From Promethearchaeota archaeon (lineage in GTDB: Archaea; Asgardarchaeota; Lokiarchaeia; Sigynarchaeales; SOKP01), in contig JAGXNZ010000347.1 of assembly GCA_019894655.1 (NCBI GenBank), forward strand, positions 1-8,917: 8,917 nucleotides of DNA, read 5' to 3'. Shown here piece by piece: positions 1 to 6,403 of the stretch. The notes under the pieces were generated by a model that was not told the DNA's origin, did not search any database, and worked only from the letters and a program-made list of their open reading frames with translations. Numbering within the stretch: the first letter of the stretch is position 1; every line of letters starts with the position of its first letter. The translations under genes and the position numbers were made by a program.

Positions 1-711
1 AAGAATTTAAATAAGAAATTAAATGATTTGGACATGGAAAAAAAATTACTCGAAGATATTAATTCTACTTTTCGAAGTAAAGAAATTTCAGTCGACGAAT
101 TAGAAAAGGCAATAGAGGATCTAAAAAGCAATAATTTTGAATTGAAAAAAGAAAATCAAGAGTTATCAAAAATAATAGATACAGAAAAAGCTGAACGCTC
201 TCGTTTAGCAAAATTTGAGGAAAAGGTCTCTAATTTAGAGAACAATATCATCGATTTACTGAACGAAAATGAAATGTTAAAACAAAAAGATGCCATACTT
301 CTTGCAAAAACGATTAATGTTATGGAAAAAGAAAGCAAAGAGCATATAGCACCCGCAGATGATTTAAAAACTAACGAAAATAATTTAAAAACAAAAGAAT
401 TTAAGATACCTGAGAAATCAATTGAAGTGGTACAAAGTGCAGAGCTTCAACCAAAAAACATGAGAGATTTTATTACAACTGAAAACATTGAACAGAAGCC
501 AAAATCAGCAGAAGTTGAAATTTTAAGTAAGGAAGAAGGCGTTTCATCAAAACCCTTTGAAGATACTGGTTATCGGAAAAAAATCTGTCCGAATTGTGGA
601 AATACAAATAAAGCCCAAATACGCGAGATTGACGATAAAACGCGAGTAATTTATCCAGGCTTTTATGCGAAAAAATATTTGTGTGGACAATGTGCTACAG
701 AGTGGCGATAA
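1..711 (+). CDS. Coiled-coil protein with C-terminal zinc ribbon, 5' end cut by the window edge
   Basis: The frame is open from base 1, and the codons before the first candidate starts (TTG at 28, ATG at 34) already read as a Lys/Asn/Leu-rich helix, so the gene most likely begins outside the window. No clear Shine-Dalgarno site precedes either start. Counting from the TTG, residues 1-105 are a charged heptad-like coiled coil. Residues 106-180 are a low-complexity Glu/Lys/Ser linker. Residues 185-227 form a compact zinc ribbon with two knuckles, C187-P-N-C190 and C219-G-Q-C222, ending in EWR. From memory, this ribbon (CPxCGNT, IREIDDKT, CGxC, EWR) recurs at the end of many Lokiarchaeal proteins with varied N-termini and is faintly TFIIS-like; that is the main lineage clue here. 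The role is unknown; a scaffold or nucleic-acid/protein-binding adaptor is a guess. It converges on the dehydratase gene. Confidence 0.8.
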   Translation, partial: KNLNKKLNDLDMEKKLLEDINSTFRSKEISVDELEKAIEDLKSNNFELKKENQELSKIIDTEKAERSRLAKFEEKVSNLENNIIDLLNENEMLKQKDAILLAKTINVMEKESKEHIAPADDLKTNENNLKTKEFKIPEKSIEVVQSAELQPKNMRDFITTENIEQKPKSAEVEILSKEEGVSSKPFEDTGYRKKICPNCGNTNKAQIREIDDKTRVIYPGFYAKKYLCGQCATEWR

Positions 712-734
712 GGACTGTTTCTCTATAAATGATT

Positions 735-749
735 GTTTTTTGATTTTTT
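735..749 (+). terminator. Possible U-tract terminator of the zinc-ribbon gene
   Basis: Two runs of six T lie about 25-40 bases after the TAA of the coiled-coil gene. Archaeal termination commonly uses such U-tracts without a hairpin. No stem was found, and the area is A/T-rich anyway. Confidence 0.35.
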
Positions 750-802
750 AATTGCCAGCATTAGTAAAATTAGTTCAAAAACCTTTTAAAAATCTTAATT
801 TT

Positions 803-816
803 AAAAAAGAAAAAAA
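803..816 (-). terminator. Possible U-tract terminator of the dehydratase-family gene
   Basis: Read on the minus strand, T7-C-T6 begins about 20 bases after the stop codon of the gene ending at 836. Together with the plus-strand T-runs at 735-749 it makes the 124-base spacer between the convergent genes a likely two-way terminator zone. Confidence 0.4.
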
Positions 817-835
817 TAAATTTATATTTTAAACC

Positions 836-2389
836 CTATTTTTTCACAACAGCTTCGTCTAAATGATGTACCACCATTTTAGGGGAATCTGATTGTTTGT
901 TTTTTAACATTTTTTTATTTAATTTATCGTCTATTCCGGCGATTCTTTTTACCATGTTTTTTCGGGCTTCAAGGTCATATTGAGTTGTAATAGCTATTTC
1001 TTCCATAACTGGGCTTCCACCTCCATGGTAGCCCCCAACGAGACTGATTCCTCCGGTCGCAGAGCATAAAATGTCTCCAACATACCGCCAGAGTTGTGCG
1101 GCATTTTCAGGTGCAATCTTTGGATTTCTAGTAATATATTTATTGAGTTTGTCTTTCGTTTTAGGGTTAATAAAATCATTTTCATGTGGAAATGTAGCTG
1201 GAATACCACCTGAAATATCTGTTATTATCTCTGCTTCACGGAATACATTTTCTCCGGTTAGACATCTTCCAACATTACAGTAAATCGAGTTTGGAATATA
1301 ACTTCCTGGACCATAAGGTATAAGACCATAACCAGGCATGTATACTTCTGATTTTCCTAAATCGGAAGCAGTGTATCCCGCAGCATAACCAAGTTCTGTA
1401 ACTAAGATTAATTCGGCCAATTTATGCCTTACATGTGAAGCTTTTGCAATGTTGTTATATTCCGCAGCCAAAGCAGCTGTTCCCGTGATTATATCACCAA
1501 TAGCTGGTTTGCATCCCGAGTAACTATGCCGGTGAAAGAGACCAAATAGTAAAGCAAGGGCTCCGCCATGCTGGTGTTCACCGCATAAAAAGACTCTTTC
1601 CCAGGGCACGAATACATCGTCAAAAATTAAATACGAATCCGTGGCTCCTGGCATAAAACCTCGTGGAAAATGTTCCCTTTCACGAAAATTATGAACAGTA
1701 ACCACTTGGGTCACACCCTCATAATCTCCAGGTACCGCAAACGCAACAGCATAATCTTTATCTTCTGGTCTTAATGCTCTTGTAGGGATAACTAGTAGTT
1801 CGTCAGAAACGGACGCTTCTGAGATGTGTAATTTACAGCCACTGACTATAATTCCATCCTTTTTCTTTTCTACAACATGGACGTACATGTCAGGATCTGC
1901 TTGATCAGCGGGACGTTTAATTCGATCCCCTTTTACATCAGTTTGTGCACCAGCTGCGACTAAATCTTCCTGTTGAAATCTTAATAGCCATTTTTTAAAA
2001 TTTTCGTGGTAATTAGATTCCCCCTTATTTAGTTTATCAGCCTCATATGAAACATTGTATATCGCATTCGTTGCATCGCAACCCATGCATCGCTGAATGC
2101 ATCCACCAACTTTTTGACACAGTTTACGCGTCATATCTTGCTTTTTATGAAGGTCATCAGTACTATGATGAATATGCGTAAATCGATTAATAATTTCACC
2201 GGTAAGATGAGATTTTACTTGGATTAAATCTTTGTATTCAGGGTCGTCGAATACATCGAAGGTAGTTCCAATCGTGTCTAAACAAGGCATTTGGAGGTCA
2301 TCTAAACGATCAATTTCTCTGCCATCATAATAAAGATTAGGTTTCATTCTACCTAAATCTTTCATGAACTGTTCTTTTGTTCTAACCAT
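836..2389 (-). CDS. 4-hydroxybutyryl-CoA dehydratase/HpaB-family flavin and [4Fe-4S] enzyme
   Basis: A full-length 517-residue member of the 4-hydroxyphenylacetate 3-hydroxylase/4-hydroxybutyryl-CoA dehydratase family (the clostridial dehydratase AbfD has about 490). AbfD converts 4-hydroxybutyryl-CoA to crotonyl-CoA by a ketyl-radical route, using FAD and a [4Fe-4S] cluster bound by C99, C103, H292 and C299. All four ligands appear here with the same spacing: C97-IQR-C101 and H286-x6-C293. Q99, Y290 and K294 match AbfD Q101, Y296 and K300. Plain HpaB hydroxylases lack the cluster ligands, so an acyl-CoA dehydratase/isomerase-type enzyme is favoured. Odd points: extra cysteines C91 and C104, and the C-terminal HGGGSP motif (455-460) lacks the glutamate recalled as AbfD E455 (G452 here), so substrate and reaction may differ. 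The ATG at 2389 follows a weak GATGAG; the family N-terminus looks complete. Cytosolic. Confidence 0.88.
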   Translation of the reverse strand: MVRTKEQFMKDLGRMKPNLYYDGREIDRLDDLQMPCLDTIGTTFDVFDDPEYKDLIQVKSHLTGEIINRFTHIHHSTDDLHKKQDMTRKLCQKVGGCIQRCMGCDATNAIYNVSYEADKLNKGESNYHENFKKWLLRFQQEDLVAAGAQTDVKGDRIKRPADQADPDMYVHVVEKKKDGIIVSGCKLHISEASVSDELLVIPTRALRPEDKDYAVAFAVPGDYEGVTQVVTVHNFREREHFPRGFMPGATDSYLIFDDVFVPWERVFLCGEHQHGGALALLFGLFHRHSYSGCKPAIGDIITGTAALAAEYNNIAKASHVRHKLAELILVTELGYAAGYTASDLGKSEVYMPGYGLIPYGPGSYIPNSIYCNVGRCLTGENVFREAEIITDISGGIPATFPHENDFINPKTKDKLNKYITRNPKIAPENAAQLWRYVGDILCSATGGISLVGGYHGGGSPVMEEIAITTQYDLEARKNMVKRIAGIDDKLNKKMLKNKQSDSPKMVVHHLDEAVVKK

Positions 2390-2445
2390 TTCTCATCAAT
2401 TTTTTTAGATTGTTTTTTTGGTTTAATCCTTTAATTATATTTGTG

Positions 2446-2455
2446 TATTTATAAT
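2446..2455 (-). promoter_or_regulatory. Putative TATA box of the dehydratase-family gene
   Basis: On the minus strand the bases read ATTATAAATA, about 60 bases before the ATG at 2389. With the usual archaeal distance of about 25 bases to the start of transcription, the leader would be about 35 bases. The surrounding DNA is very A/T-rich, so chance matches are possible. Confidence 0.4.
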
Positions 2456-2478
2456 TTTAATACAAGAAGTATTAAAAT
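2454..2478. repeat. Perfect 10-bp inverted repeat beside the TATA box (candidate operator)
   Basis: The arms ATTTTAATAC (2454-2463) and GTATTAAAAT (2469-2478) are exact reverse complements separated by AAGAA. On the minus strand the repeat lies just upstream of the putative TATA box of the dehydratase-family gene, overlapping its edge, where a dimeric winged-helix regulator could block or aid TBP/TFB. A single related half-site, GTATTAAT, occurs at about 2513-2520. It is less likely to be a terminator: in the minus direction the nearest upstream gene already ends at 2595 in its own T-tract. Confidence 0.5.
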
Positions 2479-2583
2479 AATTTGATTTATAATTTTTTAT
2501 AATTCAATATTAGTATTAATTTTACTTTCATTAAAAAATTCAATCGAATTTATCATTATAATATTTATTATATGTAAAGGGGG

Positions 2584-2592
2584 AAAAAAAAA
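2584..2592 (-). terminator. U9 tract directly after the FMN enzyme gene
   Basis: Two bases after the TAA ending at 2595, the minus strand has nine consecutive T followed by five C. A T-run this close to the stop is a good candidate archaeal terminator, and it implies that the downstream dehydratase-family gene needs its own promoter. Confidence 0.5.
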
Positions 2593-2594
2593 TA

Positions 2595-3632
2595 TTATTG
2601 TACTAATGTAGAGCCTCTTTTTAAGCATTTTTCGGCTCCTTTAACCAAGGTATCTATGATGTCAGCTATTGGCTCTATTTTATTTATTACTCCAATACTT
2701 TGACCGAGTAGAACCGCTCCATCGTCAATGTTACCCGTATCGTAAATCATCTCGTAAAATTTCCCATCTTTGAGAGCTTGTTCCAGAGTCATTTGTTTTT
2801 CTTCAGCCAATTTTTCTTCTTTGCTTGCTACAAGACTATGATGTGAAGCGTAGTTATTTCTCCACAACCTAATTGGCCCCAAAAATCCGGTAACCAAAAC
2901 CGTGTCGGTAGCTTTTGCAGGGGGGACGATATTTTTATAGCTATCTGGGAATTCACTTTCTTTAGATGCAATGAATCGGGATCCCATCGCTACGGCACCT
3001 GCACCCATCGTTAATGCAGCTGCTACTCCCTCACCGGTAGCAAAACCTCCACAGGCAATTACTGGTACATCAGGATGTTTTTGCATTACTTGTTCCAGCA
3101 GAACTAGCGAGCTTACTTTTTCGTACGATTGATGGCCGCCACCTTCACCTCCGGTAACTACCATGCCATCAACTCCACTCGCAACGCACTTGTCGGCAAG
3201 CCATAAAGCAGGAGCAACGTGAAAATGCTTGATTTGTGATCCACTTTCTCTTAATCTAATAAAATTCATCGTTTCTGGTAGCATCTTCGAAGATCCAGCG
3301 CTTGTTAGTGCATAAAGACACTGTTCTTTTACTTTTTGATTGCTCATTATAAACTTAGAGATCTTCCTGCACAATGGTCTCGCATCTAACTGCATTCTAC
3401 CAGTACGAATATTAAAACCAAATGGTTTGTCGGTGTGTTCCACAACATACTCCATATTTTTTTTCATTTCTTCAAAGCTATCTCGGCCATACATATTTGT
3501 ATGGCTTAAAATGCCCATTCCTCCCGCTTCTGAAAGTGCAATCGCCATTTCAGTCGTATAGAAAGGACCCATGGGAGCTAAAAAGATGGGTACTTTAATC
3601 CCGAACATCTCGGTTATGTTTGTTTTGATCAT
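2595..3632 (-). CDS. Nitronate monooxygenase (2-nitropropane dioxygenase)/FabK-like FMN TIM-barrel enzyme
   Basis: A 345-residue FMN-dependent TIM-barrel protein of the NPD family, near the usual length of 310-360. The N-terminal strand I16-FLAPMG binds the flavin in this family. G161-GEGGG-H167 is the glycine-rich loop carrying the conserved active-site histidine. C194-GGFATG and G210-AGAVAMG are the typical FMN-phosphate loops, and the later segment 247-260 (VTGFLGPIRLWRNN) matches the family's TGxPxRxxxN region. The family includes nitronate monooxygenases, which oxidise toxic alkyl nitronates, and FabK, which reduces enoyl-ACP; sequence alone does not decide between them. Beside an acyl-CoA dehydratase homologue, a role on an enoyl- or acyl-thioester is at least as plausible as nitronate detoxification, but that is inference. 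The ATG at 3632 has no visible Shine-Dalgarno site. Cytosolic. Confidence 0.87.
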   Translation of the reverse strand: MIKTNITEMFGIKVPIFLAPMGPFYTTEMAIALSEAGGMGILSHTNMYGRDSFEEMKKNMEYVVEHTDKPFGFNIRTGRMQLDARPLCRKISKFIMSNQKVKEQCLYALTSAGSSKMLPETMNFIRLRESGSQIKHFHVAPALWLADKCVASGVDGMVVTGGEGGGHQSYEKVSSLVLLEQVMQKHPDVPVIACGGFATGEGVAAALTMGAGAVAMGSRFIASKESEFPDSYKNIVPPAKATDTVLVTGFLGPIRLWRNNYASHHSLVASKEEKLAEEKQMTLEQALKDGKFYEMIYDTGNIDDGAVLLGQSIGVINKIEPIADIIDTLVKGAEKCLKRGSTLVQ

Positions 3633-3668
3633 TTTTTACTCGTTCTTATTAGTTATTTCTAAAGACTA

Positions 3669-3682
3669 ATTATTTAATTTAG
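3669..3682 (-). promoter_or_regulatory. Tentative promoter region of the FMN enzyme gene
   Basis: The minus strand reads AAATTAAATAATTA about 40 bases before the ATG at 3632, a weak TATA-like match. A second candidate, TTATAATTATAAATAA at about 3741-3756, would give a leader of roughly 85-90 bases. The sequence does not decide between them. Confidence 0.25.
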
Positions 3683-3811
3683 AAAAACTAGTATTATTAA
3701 AAAAATTAATTCTCATTTAGAAAATTCATTTCAGAATCATTTATTTATAATTATAACGCGTCGCAGAGGAACATTCAGAAAATCCTAAGATAATAGCTTT
3801 ATTATGACTAC

Positions 3812-4930
3812 TTAATCATCCCTTCTATTTTCTTGATAAACCTTTTCAAATAACTTAACGTTATTGATATATATATGAGATCTTTCTATTCTGTGAAGTT
3901 TAATGGCTTCTGGTTCGCATAATACCGTACATACTCCACAACCGTAACACTTTTTAGTATTTACTTTAGCTTTTTCTTTCGTTATTGCAATAGCTTTAAA
4001 TGGGCATCTTTTAGCACACAGAGCACAACCCGTGCATAAATGACTATTTACTTTTGCAATATAGTTTGATTTAGCGGTACAATTTTCATTTTTATCCTCA
4101 AATCGTGTCATTCCTCTCAAAAGAGCACAACAGCATGCACAACAACAGCAAATTACTTGGTGAATTGGACTTTTAGCGTTTGCAACTGTAAAAACTAAAC
4201 CTTTTTTTGATAAGTTATTTACAAGATTATGAGCCTCTACACGAGAAATTTCACGTCCTTCCCCTCTTCGTAAAAAGTATTCTCCAAACAAACCAACTTG
4301 AAAACAGGTTTCTGAAATTGGAAATTTATCCTTACATTCTCTTACTCCTAAAATATCTGTTCTATTACGGCAAGGACAATCGGTAACTACAATTGGACCT
4401 TTACATGTATCTAATATTCCATGTATCTCTTCAGTATTGGATATTATAGATTTATGATCAATTGACTTATCTATGGGAACTATTCTAGTAATAGGAGTAC
4501 CAGCGTCGGAAGATTCGTATCGTTTGTAAAACTTTTCTTCAATGAAGAATTGGTGGTATAGCTCAGCTCCTTTCTTTCCAAGTCTTTCAAATGTTTTAGA
4601 GTTTTTAAATCCCATATTCAAAAGATGTGCCATCGATAAGAAATAGGAATAACCACCGATATCTTGAATGATACCCGAATTGGTCATTTTTTCTAAAATT
4701 TTTTTAACCGCTTCTTTACTTTTTCCAATTTTCTTTGCAATTCGATTAATGGATTGGGGCTTAACAGTTAAGTATTGAGCAACTTCTGCCTCTTCCGGGG
4801 TAAATAATAATGTAATAAAAGCCCTAAATGCTTCTGATACAGCTCCATCAACAATTGGGATGTCGTTTGGATATTCGCGCATATTTTGCAAAATTTTTTC
4901 GTAAGGATCTACGATATCTTCTGTTGTCAT
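3812..4930 (-). CDS. Iron-sulfur protein: N-terminal winged helix, cysteine-cluster domain, C-terminal 2x[4Fe-4S] ferredoxin
   Basis: A 372-residue three-part protein. Residues about 44-98 look like a winged helix-turn-helix (AEVAQYL, then INRIAKKIGKSKEAVKKILEKM, then the wing to YFL). Residues 140-272 are a cysteine-rich module: D184-CPCR, C199, C209, the GEGREIS stretch at 223-229, and seven cysteines in eight residues (C261-264, A265, C266-268) before LLR. Residues 290-345 are a bacterial-type ferredoxin with C299, C302, C305, C309-P and C328, C331, C334, C338-E, enough for two [4Fe-4S] clusters. This order is known in archaeal and anaerobic bacterial proteins annotated only as 4Fe-4S binding proteins; the function is not established. 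It may carry electrons for the neighbouring flavin enzymes, sense redox or metal state and act on DNA, or both. It is the first of three same-direction genes, with a 179-base gap before the next. ATG at 4930. Confidence 0.85.
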   Translation of the reverse strand: MTTEDIVDPYEKILQNMREYPNDIPIVDGAVSEAFRAFITLLFTPEEAEVAQYLTVKPQSINRIAKKIGKSKEAVKKILEKMTNSGIIQDIGGYSYFLSMAHLLNMGFKNSKTFERLGKKGAELYHQFFIEEKFYKRYESSDAGTPITRIVPIDKSIDHKSIISNTEEIHGILDTCKGPIVVTDCPCRNRTDILGVRECKDKFPISETCFQVGLFGEYFLRRGEGREISRVEAHNLVNNLSKKGLVFTVANAKSPIHQVICCCCACCCALLRGMTRFEDKNENCTAKSNYIAKVNSHLCTGCALCAKRCPFKAIAITKEKAKVNTKKCYGCGVCTVLCEPEAIKLHRIERSHIYINNVKLFEKVYQENRRDD

Positions 4931-4981
4931 AGTTACATAAGATAAACTTTTAACGTAAATTTAAGAACCGATATAATAGAA

Positions 4982-4991
4982 TTTTATAAAA
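4982..4991 (-). promoter_or_regulatory. Putative TATA box of the iron-sulfur protein gene
   Basis: The palindrome TTTTATAAAA lies about 55 bases before the ATG at 4930, giving a leader near 30 bases. Being palindromic, it does not itself show direction; the gene on the other side starts about 130-180 bases away, which makes the minus direction the better fit. Confidence 0.4.
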
Positions 4992-5067
4992 CTCTCTAAT
5001 TTTAAAATTTTTGGATGAAGGAAAAAAACCTATTACTGGCAATTAGCATTTGAATATAACCTTATAA

Positions 5068-5075
5068 TTTATAAA
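5068..5075 (+). promoter_or_regulatory. Putative TATA box of the M28 peptidase gene
   Basis: TTTATAAA on the plus strand predicts a transcript start near 5095-5100. That gives a leader of about 70 bases to the ATG at 5171, or about 24 bases to the possible non-AUG start near 5123. It lies in the 240-base spacer between divergent genes. Confidence 0.4.
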
Positions 5076-5170
5076 CTGATTCTTTAAGATTTTTTAAAAT
5101 ATTAAGACAATAGTGAATTATAATTACGGACATCAGTTTAGAATCTGAAAACGGCGATTTCGAAAGGCTA

Positions 5171-6343
5171 ATGACTCGATGGTGTCTTCCTAGGTTAGCT
5201 GGTTCGCCGAATAGTCTTAAAATTGTGGAGTTATTGAAAGAAGATTTTGAGCAATTTAATTTCGAATCTAAAGAGCAAAAATTTCCTGTTTTTAAATCAG
5301 ACTCCTCATTTCAACTAACTACCAAATTTTTAATTATGGCTGCACTATTTGGTGTTTTTCTAATATTATTTTGGTTTACTTTTTGGTGGAGCGTTATTTT
5401 AGTTTGTGTTATTATTGTGTTAGCAACGCGACTAAAAAGAGCTCCTCGTCGATCAAAGATTTGCTTGGAACGATTAGTAAAGGAAGCCGATTCAAACGAA
5501 AAAATTGCTTTTATCCAATCAAATCTTATATATCGCTTGAAACCAACCAAGGAAAGAAGGTGTAATGTCATACTTATGGCACATCACGATAGTAAATCCC
5601 AATCTTTTTCGACTGAGTCTCGTATTTATATTGCATTATCTATTGCAGCCATCTTTCTCTTTATGGCTGTCTTGTATATATTGTGTGTTATATTCGAGAT
5701 AATTGGAATTACAACGCATTTGTGGCTTCGTCCATTAACTTTTATACTCGGTTGGATCAATATTGGGATTTTCCTCCTCCTTTCATTTAACCGTATTTCA
5801 AATAAGTCATTGGGGGCTCTAGACGATGCTTCCGGGATGTATGCGCTTTGGATAACGGCTCACTTGCTTACAAATGAATCTCTACAACATTGCGAAGTGT
5901 GGATAGTTCTAACAGGAGCAGAGGAGATTGGGCAAATAGGTGCTGCAGAATTTTTGAACAATTATAAGGAAGAGTTAAACCCGAATACGACATATCTATT
6001 AAATTTTGAAATGATAGGAGTAAAGAATGCACCATTGAAAGCATTACAATCGTATTCTTTTCCAATAAAGAGACGAATATCGCCTTTCTTATTTCCTTTA
6101 GCTTACAAAACGGCACTTGAGTTAAAAATTAAATTTAAAGGCTGGTATTTACCAATTGGGGCCCATACAGATGGTTTACTCTTCCGTAAAGAGGGATATA
6201 AAGCTATTAACTTTGTGTCCAGAGAAGCTGGGAAATTCACCCATTCATTAAGGGACATTTATGAACTAATTGATCCATATATATTAACTGAATATGCACG
6301 TCTCAATATAGCTATTATTGAGAAATTAGATAAATTATACTAA
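5171..6343 (+). CDS. Membrane-embedded M28-family zinc peptidase
   Basis: A 390-residue metallopeptidase of the M28 (aminopeptidase Y/S type) fold. The full set of zinc ligands and catalytic residues is visible: H138-x-D140 (AHHDS), D218 in GALDDASG, E251-E252 in TGAEEIG, E280 in NFEMIG (the family often has Asp), and H358 in HSLRD. Four hydrophobic helices are predicted: about 52-69, 72-88, 152-178 and 185-206. The second pair sits between the HxD motif and D218, where soluble members have only a short loop, so the catalytic domain is interrupted by a membrane hairpin. Basic residues after helix 2 (RLKRAPRRSK) suggest by the positive-inside rule that the peptidase faces the cytoplasm. There is no signal peptide. 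The first ATG is used here, but 17 codons upstream also read as protein, so the true start may be near 5120-5123. The substrate is unknown. Confidence 0.85.
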   Translation: MTRWCLPRLAGSPNSLKIVELLKEDFEQFNFESKEQKFPVFKSDSSFQLTTKFLIMAALFGVFLILFWFTFWWSVILVCVIIVLATRLKRAPRRSKICLERLVKEADSNEKIAFIQSNLIYRLKPTKERRCNVILMAHHDSKSQSFSTESRIYIALSIAAIFLFMAVLYILCVIFEIIGITTHLWLRPLTFILGWINIGIFLLLSFNRISNKSLGALDDASGMYALWITAHLLTNESLQHCEVWIVLTGAEEIGQIGAAEFLNNYKEELNPNTTYLLNFEMIGVKNAPLKALQSYSFPIKRRISPFLFPLAYKTALELKIKFKGWYLPIGAHTDGLLFRKEGYKAINFVSREAGKFTHSLRDIYELIDPYILTEYARLNIAIIEKLDKLY

Positions 6344-6363
6344 AATTAAAAACTGAGCTTTAG

Positions 6364-6373
6364 TTTATTTAAA
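6364..6373 (+). promoter_or_regulatory. Putative TATA box of the small orphan gene
   Basis: TTTATTTAAA is centred about 36 bases before the ATG at 6404, which would give a very short leader of about 10 bases. It follows the peptidase stop at 6343 closely. Co-transcription with the peptidase is the alternative. Confidence 0.3.
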
Positions 6374-6403
6374 TGAAATAAGAGGAATTTAAAAATTTAT
6401 AAA

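Noticed and set aside
156..338. Minus-strand frame of 60 codons
   Set aside because: It lies opposite the coiled-coil gene and its Ser/Phe/Ile-rich product is the mirror of Lys/Glu-rich helix codons; no start signals or family match.
994..1283. Overlapping frames on both strands (994-1209 minus, 1071-1283 plus)
   Set aside because: Both lie within the well-conserved dehydratase-family gene and contain no recognisable motif.
836..2389. Calling this gene a 4-hydroxyphenylacetate 3-monooxygenase
   Set aside because: The four [4Fe-4S] ligands of the dehydratase branch are all present, and no separate flavin reductase (HpaC type) gene is near.
3340..3561. Plus-strand frame of 73 codons
   Set aside because: It is antisense to the flavin-binding N-terminal part of the FMN enzyme gene.
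3755..3777. Small G/C-richer island with ACGCGT between the FMN and iron-sulfur genes, considered as an RNA gene or attachment site
   Set aside because: Only about 15-20 bases, with no stem of useful length, no tRNA-like pattern and no matching copy elsewhere in the window.
5015..5053. Mini-frame ATG...TGA of 12 codons in the spacer before the peptidase gene
   Set aside because: Too short, no ribosome site, and it ends before the likely TATA box of the peptidase, so it would not be a leader peptide of that transcript.
5311..5571. Frames on both strands (5311-5571 minus, 5371-5565 plus)
   Set aside because: They overlap the transmembrane and linker codons of the M28 peptidase, whose zinc-ligand motifs prove the main frame.
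5868..6116. Minus-strand frame of 82 codons
   Set aside because: It is antisense to the peptidase catalytic region with E251/E252 and E280.
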